From: an uncultured Actinomycetes bacterium
Lineage (GTDB): Bacteria; Actinomycetota; Actinomycetes; Nanopelagicales; Nanopelagicaceae
Assembly (NCBI GenBank): GCA_903822425.1
Contig: CAIJOY010000021.1
Location: 1-55,257 of the forward strand
Direction of reading: 5' to 3'
DNA: 55,257 nt
The notes under the pieces are model-generated. The model was not told the origin of the DNA. It saw nothing but the letters and a program-made list of their open reading frames with translations, and did no database searches. This document shows, in pieces, positions 45,815-54,205 of the stretch. Position 1 is the first letter of the stretch, and the number at the start of each line of letters is the position of its first letter. Position numbers and translations under genes: made by a program.

Positions 45815-48091
45815 ATGCCAACAGCCGCTTCACTCGTGCAAGTCACGGGAACCAACCTTTCCATCGTTTACATCGTCCTGGCGATTTCCCTGGGCGCCCT
45901 TGCAATCGCCTGGGCACTTCGCGCACAGGTACTTGCAGCCGATGAAGGAACAGAAGGCATGCGCGAAATCGCCGCTGCTGTGCAAGAAGGCGCCGCTGCA
46001 TATTTAGCGCGTCAGTTCCGCACACTGTCCTATTTTGTTGTGATCGTCTTTCTTCTTCTCTTCGCACTTCCTGGCGCAACCGATATCCGTATTGGTCGCT
46101 CAGTCTTCTTCCTCGTTGGCGCACTATTTAGCGCACTCGTCGGATACAACGGTATGTGGCTTGCAGTTCGTGCAAATGTTCGTGTAGCTGAAGCGGCTCG
46201 CCAGAACTCTGCACAAAAAGCTGTACAGATCGCATTTCGTACCGGTGGCGTTGTTGGTATGACAACAGTGGGCCTTGGCCTTGTTGGTGCATCACTGGTT
46301 GTCATCATCTATCGCGAAAATGCACCATCAGTTCTTGAAGGATTTGGTTTTGGTGCAGCAATGCTTGCAATGTTCATGCGCGTTGGTGGAGGTATCTTCA
46401 CAAAGGCTGCAGACGTCGGAGCAGACTTAGTCGGTAAAGTTGAAAAGGGTATTCCAGAAGATGACCCACGTAACGCAGCAACGATTGCAGATAACGTCGG
46501 GGATAACGTCGGTGACTGCGCTGGTATGGCTGCGGATCTCTTTGAATCTTATGCAGTAACACTTGTTGCAGCTTTGATTCTTGGTAAGGCAGGATTCGGC
46601 GATGCCGGTCTGATTTTCCCATTGATTATTCCTGCAATCGGAACTGTTACAGCAGTCATTGGTATCTTCTTAACGAAGATGCGCCCAAGTGATGCAAGTG
46701 CAATGAACTCAATCAACCGTTCATTCTTTATGTCAGCAGTTATCAGCGCGATTCTTTCGGGCCTTGCAACATTTGTGTATCTCAAAGGCAATTTCTCTGA
46801 GTTCACTGGCCTAACACCTGAGCAAGTGACTGCAGCTGGAAATACAAACCCACGCGTTCTTGCATTCGGTGCAGTGCTCATCGGGATCGTTCTTGCAGCA
46901 GCAATTCAAGTACTTACTGGTTTCTTTACTGCAACTGGTAAGCGTCCAGTAAATGATGTTGCCGCTTCATCACAAACAGGTGCAGCAACCGTTCTTCTTT
47001 CTGGTATCTCAATCGGATTTGAATCAGCTGTCTATTCAGCAATCTTGATCGCATCAGCAGTGTTTGGTGCCTTCCTACTAGGTGGCGGAAGCATCGTTCT
47101 TTCACTCCTTGCAATCTCATTGGCTGGTACTGGTTTGCTAACCACTGTCGGTGTCATTGTGGCAATGGATACATTTGGCCCAATTTCCGATAACGCACAA
47201 GGCATTGCTGAAATGTCTGGCGATGTCCACGGTGAAGGCTCAAAGATTCTTACTTCACTTGATGCTGTTGGTAACACAACAAAAGCAATTACAAAGGGAA
47301 TCGCAATCGCAACAGCAGTACTTGCAGCTACTGCTCTCTTTGGAGCATTTACTGATGCAATCAAGAAAGCTGTTGAGGATGCCCATAAAGTTGCAGGCGA
47401 TCTTGCTTCGCAATACCAGGGAATTCTGGATGTTGCCAACCCTCGTAACTTGGTTGGTTTAATTATCGGTGCAGCTGTTGTGTTCTTGTTCTCAGGTCTT
47501 GCTATCAACGCAGTATCTCGCGCAGCTGGCGCAGTTGTTGTTGAAGTGCGCAAGCAGTTCATCGAACACCCTGGCATTATGGCTGGAACTGAAAAGCCAG
47601 AGTACGGCCGCGTAGTTGATATCTGTACTCGCGATTCACTTCGCGAACTTGCAACACCTGGTCTTCTTGCAGTGATGGCACCAATCGCAGTTGGCTTCGG
47701 TCTCGGAGTTGGTGCACTCGGTGCATACCTTGCTGGTGCAATCGGTACGGGTACTTTGATGGCCGTATTCCTTGCTAACTCCGGTGGTGCATGGGATAAC
47801 GCAAAGAAGATGGTTGAAGATGGTCATTACGGGGGAAAAGGCTCTGATGCTCACGCTGCAACGATTATTGGCGACACTGTGGGAGATCCATTTAAAGACA
47901 CTGCTGGTCCTGCCATCAACCCACTGATCAAGGTAATGAACTTGGTTGGTCTTTTGATTACACCAGCAATTGTAAGTATGGCTCTGGGTGGTCACACAAC
48001 ACCAAGCATTGCTATTGGTGTAGTTGCACTCCTTGTCATCATCGGCGCGTTAATTCATAACCGTCGCAAGTCCACTGCTATCGAGTACTAA
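45815..48091 (+). CDS. hppA: membrane-bound proton-translocating pyrophosphatase, K+-independent type
   Basis: This protein has 758 residues from the ATG at 45815, which has GGAGG at ideal spacing. A longer frame from 45734 is not supported. About 16 membrane helices are present. The catalytic motifs include DVGADLVGKVEKGIPEDDPRN and ATIADNVGDNVGDCAGMAADLFESY, then GDTVGDPFKDTAGPA. It hydrolyses pyrophosphate and pumps H+. In the GNTT-K-A-I-T motif, K490 and T493 are the residues that mark the potassium-independent class; K+-dependent enzymes have Ala at the lysine position. The gene lets the cell save energy from pyrophosphate made by biosynthesis. Confidence 0.95.
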   Translation: MPTAASLVQVTGTNLSIVYIVLAISLGALAIAWALRAQVLAADEGTEGMREIAAAVQEGAAAYLARQFRTLSYFVVIVFLLLFALPGATDIRIGRSVFFLVGALFSALVGYNGMWLAVRANVRVAEAARQNSAQKAVQIAFRTGGVVGMTTVGLGLVGASLVVIIYRENAPSVLEGFGFGAAMLAMFMRVGGGIFTKAADVGADLVGKVEKGIPEDDPRNAATIADNVGDNVGDCAGMAADLFESYAVTLVAALILGKAGFGDAGLIFPLIIPAIGTVTAVIGIFLTKMRPSDASAMNSINRSFFMSAVISAILSGLATFVYLKGNFSEFTGLTPEQVTAAGNTNPRVLAFGAVLIGIVLAAAIQVLTGFFTATGKRPVNDVAASSQTGAATVLLSGISIGFESAVYSAILIASAVFGAFLLGGGSIVLSLLAISLAGTGLLTTVGVIVAMDTFGPISDNAQGIAEMSGDVHGEGSKILTSLDAVGNTTKAITKGIAIATAVLAATALFGAFTDAIKKAVEDAHKVAGDLASQYQGILDVANPRNLVGLIIGAAVVFLFSGLAINAVSRAAGAVVVEVRKQFIEHPGIMAGTEKPEYGRVVDICTRDSLRELATPGLLAVMAPIAVGFGLGVGALGAYLAGAIGTGTLMAVFLANSGGAWDNAKKMVEDGHYGGKGSDAHAATIIGDTVGDPFKDTAGPAINPLIKVMNLVGLLITPAIVSMALGGHTTPSIAIGVVALLVIIGALIHNRRKSTAIEY

Positions 48092-48117
48092 GCGATAGCT
48101 AATTCCTAAAGGCGGAC

Positions 48118-50874
48118 ATGGCTAAAGAGTTCAAGAAGCTGGTGATTGTCGAATCACCTGCGAAAGCTCGAAAGATTGGCGACTACCTCGGCGATGGTTA
48201 CATCGTCGAGGCTAGCGTCGGTCATATCCGCGATCTGCCACAACGTGCTGCTGATATTCCTAAGGAGTACAAAGGCATTGCTTGGGCTAAAGAAGGCGTC
48301 AACATCGAGGAAGATTTCGCGCCTTTATATGTGATCAACCCTGACAAGAAAGCGAAAGTTGCCGAACTCAAGGCGTTGATGAAAGAGGCAGACGAACTCA
48401 TTCTGGCAACTGACGAAGACCGCGAGGGCGAAGCAATTGCTTGGCACTTAGTAGAAGTTCTTGAACCAAAGATTCCTATCAAGCGCATGGTTTTCAACGA
48501 AATCACCAAAGAAGCAATTCAAAAGGCCGTTAACGAAACGCGCGATCTGGATTACCACTTGATTGATGCTCAAGAAACCCGTCGCGTTCTGGATCGTCTC
48601 TTTGGTTACCGACTCTCCCCAGTGCTCTGGAAGAAAGTCATGCCGCGCATTTCTGCAGGTCGCGTGCAATCAGTTGCCACACGTTTGATTGTTGAAAAAG
48701 AGCGCGAACGCATGGCTTTTATTTCATCTTCTTGGTGGGACCTCAACGCCAAGTGCGATCTTGGTTTCACTGCTCGATTAATCAGCGTTGAAGGCAAAAA
48801 AGTTGCTGCTACCAGTGATTTTGGTGCCGATGGCGCAGTCAAAGAAAAATCACTGGCAAATATTCTCCTTTTAGATGAGACAGGTGCAAACGCACTTGTT
48901 GATTCTCTTAAAGCATCATCACTCACAGTGAAATCAATCGAGGATTCTCCACGCACCGAGCGACCAAAACCGCCATTTACAACTTCTACCTTGCAACAAG
49001 ATGCCGGTGGACGTTTAGGGTGGGGCGCACAAATCACGATGCGTATCGCACAACGTTTATACGAAAATGGTTACATCACTTACATGCGTACCGATTCGGT
49101 CAACCTCTCGGCTCAAGCAATCTCTGCAGCCCGAGCAAGTGCCAAAGCTCTGTATGGCGCAGACCATGTTTCTGATGCACCGCGAGTGTATGCAAGCAAA
49201 ACCAAGAACGCCCAAGAAGCTCACGAAGCAATTCGCCCAGCCGGTGATGCGTTTCGCACACCTGGTGAATTAGCTCCAGAACTTTCTCGCGATGAGTTTG
49301 CACTCTATGACTTAATCTGGAAGCGCACAGTTGCATCACAGATGGCGGATGCCAAGAAAATGCAGATGCGTGTTGATTTTGATGCAACCACAAATGATTC
49401 TAAAGCCGTGATCTTCCGTGCCAATGGTTCTGTACTTACATTCCCAGGATTTCTTGCCGCGTATGAAGAAGTTGCCGATGAAAAAAGTGATGAAGAGAGC
49501 GAAGATCGTCGCTTGCCTGCAATGAGCATTGGACAATCGGTAAAAGTCAGCGAATATAGCTGCGAGGGCCACGACACCAAACCACCTGCTCGTTATACAG
49601 AACCGACTCTTGTAAAGAAGTTAGAAGAACTAGGTATCGGACGCCCATCTACTTTCGCATCAATTATCCAAACAATTCAGGATCGTGGATATGTTTATAA
49701 GCGCGGACGAGCACTTGTCCCAGCATTCCTCGCATTCTCTGTCACTGGCCTCCTAGAACAACACTTTGCCAAGTTGGTTGATTATGAATTCACTGCCAGC
49801 ATGGAAGAAGACCTCGATAAAATTGCAGCAGGTGAAGCTAAACGCGTTGATTGGTTACGTGATTTCTTCTATGGCCATGATGGACAACCAGGGCTTAATG
49901 AACTCTCTGCAGACCTCGGCGCAATCGATGCGCGTGAAGTTAACACGATGCGCATAGGCGAAGACATTCAAATCCGTGTTGGGCGCTACGGCGCTTACTT
50001 ACAACAAGGTGAAGGCGATACTCGAAAGCTTGCAAACATTCCAGAGACGATGGCACCTGATGAGCTCACACTTGCAGTTGCGATAGAGATTTTGGCTCAA
50101 CCATCTGGTGAGCGCGAACTCGGAATCGATCCTGTAACAAACTTACCGATCATTGCAAAATCTGGTCGCTTCGGCCCATATGTGACTGAAGTATTTCCAG
50201 TTGTTGTTTTAGCAGAAGGCGAAAAGAAAAAGCGCAAGAAAGCAGATGCGCCAAAGCCGAAAACTGCTTCACTACTTTCTACAATGACCTTAGATACGAT
50301 TACATGGGAAGATGCATTGCGTTTACTCTCACTGCCTCGGGTGCTTGGAACAAACTCTGCTGGCGAAGATATAACTGTGCAGAATGGTCGCTATGGTCCC
50401 TACCTCAAAGCGGGTGTAGATTCGCGCACACTTACAAGTGAAGATCAACTCTTTTCATTAACTCTTGATGAAGCACTCGAAATTTATAGCAAGCCAAAGG
50501 AACGTCGTCGTGGTGTTGCAAAGCCACCGTTAAAAGAACTTGGCGTTGATCCAACTACTCAAAAACCTTTGGTTGTAAAAGATGGCAGATTTGGAATGTA
50601 TGTCTCCGATGGTGAAACAAATGCAACACTGCGCCGCGGCGATACCGTTGAAGGATTAACTCTTGAGCGCGGTCTAGAACTTCTAGCCGGTCGTCGTGCG
50701 TGGGAGGCCGAAAATGGGGGAGCCAGTCGAGTCAAAAAGAAGAGCACCCGTAAATCTGCCGCCAAGAAAAGCGCCCCTACTTTGACCAAGAACACGGTGA
50801 AGAAGGCTGCTGCCAAACGCGTGGCCAAAAAAGCTGCAACAGGCAAAGCAAAAGCGCCTTCGGCAGCGAAATAG
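48118..50874 (+). CDS. topA: DNA topoisomerase I
   Basis: This 918-residue type IA topoisomerase relaxes negative supercoils. The Toprim domain starts VIVESPAKARKIGDYLG and has DEDREGEAIAWHL. The active-site tyrosine is Y322 in GYITYMRTDS. Instead of zinc ribbons, the C-terminal half has repeated topo-C domains marked by GRYGAYLQ, GRFGPYV, GRYGPYLK and GRFGMYV, then a Lys/Ala-rich tail (about 865-918). This matches actinobacterial TopA. An AAAGGCGG ribosome-binding site precedes the ATG. It is followed by the MFS-tmk fusion. Confidence 0.97.
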   Translation: MAKEFKKLVIVESPAKARKIGDYLGDGYIVEASVGHIRDLPQRAADIPKEYKGIAWAKEGVNIEEDFAPLYVINPDKKAKVAELKALMKEADELILATDEDREGEAIAWHLVEVLEPKIPIKRMVFNEITKEAIQKAVNETRDLDYHLIDAQETRRVLDRLFGYRLSPVLWKKVMPRISAGRVQSVATRLIVEKERERMAFISSSWWDLNAKCDLGFTARLISVEGKKVAATSDFGADGAVKEKSLANILLLDETGANALVDSLKASSLTVKSIEDSPRTERPKPPFTTSTLQQDAGGRLGWGAQITMRIAQRLYENGYITYMRTDSVNLSAQAISAARASAKALYGADHVSDAPRVYASKTKNAQEAHEAIRPAGDAFRTPGELAPELSRDEFALYDLIWKRTVASQMADAKKMQMRVDFDATTNDSKAVIFRANGSVLTFPGFLAAYEEVADEKSDEESEDRRLPAMSIGQSVKVSEYSCEGHDTKPPARYTEPTLVKKLEELGIGRPSTFASIIQTIQDRGYVYKRGRALVPAFLAFSVTGLLEQHFAKLVDYEFTASMEEDLDKIAAGEAKRVDWLRDFFYGHDGQPGLNELSADLGAIDAREVNTMRIGEDIQIRVGRYGAYLQQGEGDTRKLANIPETMAPDELTLAVAIEILAQPSGERELGIDPVTNLPIIAKSGRFGPYVTEVFPVVVLAEGEKKKRKKADAPKPKTASLLSTMTLDTITWEDALRLLSLPRVLGTNSAGEDITVQNGRYGPYLKAGVDSRTLTSEDQLFSLTLDEALEIYSKPKERRRGVAKPPLKELGVDPTTQKPLVVKDGRFGMYVSDGETNATLRRGDTVEGLTLERGLELLAGRRAWEAENGGASRVKKKSTRKSAAKKSAPTLTKNTVKKAAAKRVAKKAATGKAKAPSAAK

Positions 50875-50883
50875 CGCTGCGAC

Positions 50884-50889
50884 TACCCT
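50884..50889 (+). promoter_or_regulatory. candidate -10 for leaderless MFS-tmk transcript
   Basis: TACCCT is followed by six bases and the GTG at 50896. No ribosome-binding site is present in the 21-base gap after topA. Confidence 0.4.
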
Positions 50890-50895
50890 TATCTC

Positions 50896-53007
50896 GTGGC
50901 ACGCACTCTTCCGACCCCAGCAGCTCCAGCGCAGGATCAAACGCGCGGAGTTATGGCCATACCTGCTTTTCGCAAACTCTGGCGCTCAATGGCATTTTCT
51001 TCTCTCGGAGATTGGCTTGGCTTACTCGCAACAACTGCAATGGCTCAACAACTTTCTTCGGGAAACTATGCCAAAGCCAACTTTGCAATCGCAGGAGTTT
51101 TTATCGCGCGCCTTTTACCATCAGTTTTTCTAGGTCCACTTGCAGGTGTTATCGCAGATCGTTTTGATCGCCGCCGCTTGATGGTGGTGACAGACATTCT
51201 TCGTTCAGCTTTTTATATTTCTATCCCAATCGTTGGTAATTATTTCTGGCTCTATGCCGCAACCATTGGAGTGGAGTGTCTTACCCTTTTCTGGTCACCA
51301 GCAAAAGAGGCGAGTGTTCCAAACTTAGTTCCAAAAGATAAATTAGAAAGTGCTAATCAAGTTTCTTTACTAGCTGCCTATGGCACAGCACCTATTGCAG
51401 CAGCACTCTTCTCGCTTTTAGCTTTGATCTCAGGATCACTTGCAGGACTCGTTCCCTTCTTTGCTACCAACTCTGTTGATCTTGCCCTTTATATCAACGC
51501 AGCAAGTTTTGCCTACGGTGCTTGGACGGTATGGGGACTTCACGAAATTCCTAAAGGGTCAGCATCTAAGTCACAAGGTGATGTTGGTGTTGCAAAATCA
51601 CTGCTTGAAGGATGGCGCTTTGTCAGCACCTCTAAAATTGTTCGTGGCCTGATTGTCGGAATGGTCGGAGCATTTATTGCAGCAGGTGCCGTCATCGGAT
51701 TGGCTAGAACATTTGTTGGAGATCTTGGAGCCGGAGATGCCGCTTATGGTGTGCTCTTTGGCTCTGTGTTCACTGGCCTTGCAGCTGGTATTGCATTCGG
51801 CCCCAAGATTTTTTCTCAGTTCTCACGCAGGCGTTTATTTGGCGCATCCCTCACTATTGCTGGGCTTTTCCTCGTCATTCTTGCCGCGATCCCAAACTTA
51901 GTAATTGCTGTCTTCACAACAGTATTACTCGGTGGGTTCTCTGGTACTTGTTGGGTAACGGGCTTCACGATGTTAGGCATGGAAGTACAAGATGAGGTGC
52001 GCGGTCGAACCTTTGCATTTATGCAATCTCTTATACGCGTTACCTTGGTAGCCGTTTTAGCTATCTCACCGCTGATTGCAGCAGCAGTAGGTCAGCACAC
52101 CTTTAAATTCCAGAACTCGCAAGTGAGTTATAACGGCGCATCAATCACGATTTTAATTGCAGGAATCATTGCCGCCATCATCGGTAGCGTTTCCTACCAC
52201 CAGATGAAAGATCGCCCAAATGTTTCTCTATGGAGTGATGTTGCCAATGCCCTCAAAGGTGAACTTGGATCAATCACTGGTGCAACCACTAAAGGTTTAT
52301 TCATTGCATTTGAAGGTGGCGAAGGATCTGGTAAATCAACACAAACTAAGTTATTAAAAAAATGGCTTGAAGATCAAGAACATGGTGTTGTATTAAGTCG
52401 AGAACCTGGTGGAACACCTCTTGGTAATGACTTACGCGATATTTTGTTATCGCATCGCACTGGTGCAATTTCTCCACGAGCTGAGGCGCTGCTCTATGCA
52501 GCAGATCGTGCCCATCATGTTTTTTCTGTAATTCGACCTGCACTTGATGCAGGTGACATTGTTATTACCGATCGCTATTTTGATTCATCGATTGCTTATC
52601 AAGGTGCAGGTCGCGTTTTGGAGCCAGGAGAAGTTGCACGTATTTCCCGTTGGGCAACCGAATCACTCTTTCCAACTTTGACGATCATTCTCGATCTTCC
52701 TGCTGATATCGGGTTAAGTAGATTGAAGAAATTTGATCGCCTTGAATCTGAACCACTGGCCTTTCATGAACGAATCCGCCAAGAGTATTTGCAGATAGCC
52801 CTGCTTGATCCAGAGCGCTATTTAGTGGTCGATGGACAAATGAGCGTTGAAGATATCCACGCATCAATTATTTCTCGCGTAGCCGATCTGCCAGCGCTGA
52901 GCAAAGTTCCCAAGAAAGAGAAAGTGAAACGTCGCCCACACCCACTGCAGGCGATCGCGAAATCAAAGGCGAGAGTTCAATCTGTTACACGAGTCAAAAA
53001 GAAGTAA
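50896..53007 (+). CDS. tmk: MFS transporter-thymidylate kinase fusion
   Basis: This 703-residue protein has an N-terminal MFS-type membrane domain (about 20-440, with GPLAGVIADRFDRRRLMVVTD). A C-terminal dTMP kinase (about 465-675) follows. The kinase shows the P-loop FEGGEGSGKSTQ around residues 472-482, REPGGTPLGNDLRDILL, the DRYFDSSIAYQG motif and a lid region. A basic tail ends it. The kinase makes dTDP for DNA synthesis; the membrane domain's substrate is unknown. The same fusion is known in other Actinobacteria such as Streptomyces. No frameshift or internal stop is seen at the junction, so it is one reading frame. It lies between topA and holB. Confidence 0.93.
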   Translation: MARTLPTPAAPAQDQTRGVMAIPAFRKLWRSMAFSSLGDWLGLLATTAMAQQLSSGNYAKANFAIAGVFIARLLPSVFLGPLAGVIADRFDRRRLMVVTDILRSAFYISIPIVGNYFWLYAATIGVECLTLFWSPAKEASVPNLVPKDKLESANQVSLLAAYGTAPIAAALFSLLALISGSLAGLVPFFATNSVDLALYINAASFAYGAWTVWGLHEIPKGSASKSQGDVGVAKSLLEGWRFVSTSKIVRGLIVGMVGAFIAAGAVIGLARTFVGDLGAGDAAYGVLFGSVFTGLAAGIAFGPKIFSQFSRRRLFGASLTIAGLFLVILAAIPNLVIAVFTTVLLGGFSGTCWVTGFTMLGMEVQDEVRGRTFAFMQSLIRVTLVAVLAISPLIAAAVGQHTFKFQNSQVSYNGASITILIAGIIAAIIGSVSYHQMKDRPNVSLWSDVANALKGELGSITGATTKGLFIAFEGGEGSGKSTQTKLLKKWLEDQEHGVVLSREPGGTPLGNDLRDILLSHRTGAISPRAEALLYAADRAHHVFSVIRPALDAGDIVITDRYFDSSIAYQGAGRVLEPGEVARISRWATESLFPTLTIILDLPADIGLSRLKKFDRLESEPLAFHERIRQEYLQIALLDPERYLVVDGQMSVEDIHASIISRVADLPALSKVPKKEKVKRRPHPLQAIAKSKARVQSVTRVKKK

Positions 53008-53013
53008 TCACCT

Positions 53014-54195
53014 ATGAGTGTTTTTGATGAACTAGTAGGGCAACAACACATCGTCTCTATTCTCAAAGGCGCGGTGACATCAGCTCGAAGCGGTGAAGAA
53101 ACTCAAGAGATGACACACGCGTGGGTTTTTACAGGCCCTCCCGGTAGCGGTCGTTCAAGTGCTGCAATCGCTTTTGCAGCAGCTCTTATCTGCCCCAATG
53201 ATGGCTGTGGCACATGTGTTGATTGCCGTACAGCACGAGCTGGCGGACATGCTGATGTTGAAATCATTTCTACCGAAGGTTTATCCATCAAGATTGATGA
53301 AATCCGCGAACTTTTACAACGTGTTTCATGGGCTCCCAGTGTTGGTGCATGGCGGGTAGTTGTGATGGAGGATGCTGATCGCCTAACCGAATCAGCCGCA
53401 AATGCATTATTAAAAGCAATTGAAGAACCTGGTGCCCGCACTGTGTGGTTGCTCTGCGCTCCTACATTGCACGATGTCTTGCCTACAATTCGTTCGCGAT
53501 GCCGCCATCTGCAATTGCGCACACCCAGCACAAGTGATGTTGCAGAAGTATTGACTCGTCGGGATGGAGTTTCACAAGGCCTTGCAGAATTTGCAGCACG
53601 TGCCAGCCAAGGTCACATTGGTAGAGCGCGTCATTTAGCGATGGATGAAGTGATTCGAGATCGTCGCAACACGATCATGCATTTACCGTTAACGCTGGTA
53701 GATATTGCGTCAGCATTTAAAGCAGCAGCTACCTTGGTAGATCTTGCAACCGAGGAAGCAAAGGCCCAAGCCGAGATAAAAGATGAGAAAGAGAGCACCG
53801 AACTTGCTCAAGCATGGGGGCAAGGTGCCACAGGTCGGGGGATGGCAACGGGTGGCTCTAAAGCACTTAAAGAATTAGAGAAAGAGCAGAAATCGCGGAC
53901 AACACGTATGGTGCGTGATTCACTTGATGGTGCTTTATTGGATCTAGCCACTTTGTATCGTGATGTCATGATGGTGCAATCAGGAATTACTGACACTTTA
54001 ATCAATCAGGACTTAGAAAGAGAAATAACCGCACTGGCGCATAAAAGTGGACCCAATATTACGGTGGAGAAGATCAACGCCATTATGAGAGCAAGGACTA
54101 ACTTGAGTTATAACGCAGCACCACTTTTAACCATCGAGGCGTTGATGTGCACACTTGCGCAATCTGCTCCATCATCAGCGGCTTCAGCGCAATAA
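53014..54195 (+). CDS. holB: DNA polymerase III delta' subunit
   Basis: This 393-residue clamp-loader AAA+ protein begins MSVFDELVGQQHIVSILKGAV. It has a Walker A-like GPPGSGRSSAA with Arg in place of the usual Lys, a four-cysteine zinc module (C-P-N-D-G-C-G-T-C-V-D-C), the sensor/Walker B area VVVMEDADRLTESAANALLKAIEEP and SRCRHLQLRTPS. The altered Walker A is compatible with delta' not hydrolysing ATP. It follows the tmk fusion by 6 bases, as in many bacteria where tmk and holB are linked. Confidence 0.94.
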   Translation: MSVFDELVGQQHIVSILKGAVTSARSGEETQEMTHAWVFTGPPGSGRSSAAIAFAAALICPNDGCGTCVDCRTARAGGHADVEIISTEGLSIKIDEIRELLQRVSWAPSVGAWRVVVMEDADRLTESAANALLKAIEEPGARTVWLLCAPTLHDVLPTIRSRCRHLQLRTPSTSDVAEVLTRRDGVSQGLAEFAARASQGHIGRARHLAMDEVIRDRRNTIMHLPLTLVDIASAFKAAATLVDLATEEAKAQAEIKDEKESTELAQAWGQGATGRGMATGGSKALKELEKEQKSRTTRMVRDSLDGALLDLATLYRDVMMVQSGITDTLINQDLEREITALAHKSGPNITVEKINAIMRARTNLSYNAAPLLTIEALMCTLAQSAPSSAASAQ

Positions 54196-54198
54196 CAT
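54193..54198 (+). promoter_or_regulatory. candidate -10 for leaderless S33 peptidase transcript
   Basis: TAACAT begins at the holB stop codon and is followed by seven bases and the ATG at 54206, without a ribosome-binding site. Confidence 0.4.
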
Positions 54199-54205
54199 CC
54201 ACACT

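Noticed and set aside
47032-47577. 181-residue antisense frame within hppA
   Set aside because: Fully shadowed by the conserved pyrophosphatase. Low-complexity Ala/Ser/Thr content and no start context.
50760-50870. Lys/Ala-rich repeat-like 3' end of topA considered as a tandem repeat or frameshift artefact
   Set aside because: Basic Lys/Ala tails are normal for actinobacterial TopA and the frame is continuous to a clean stop.
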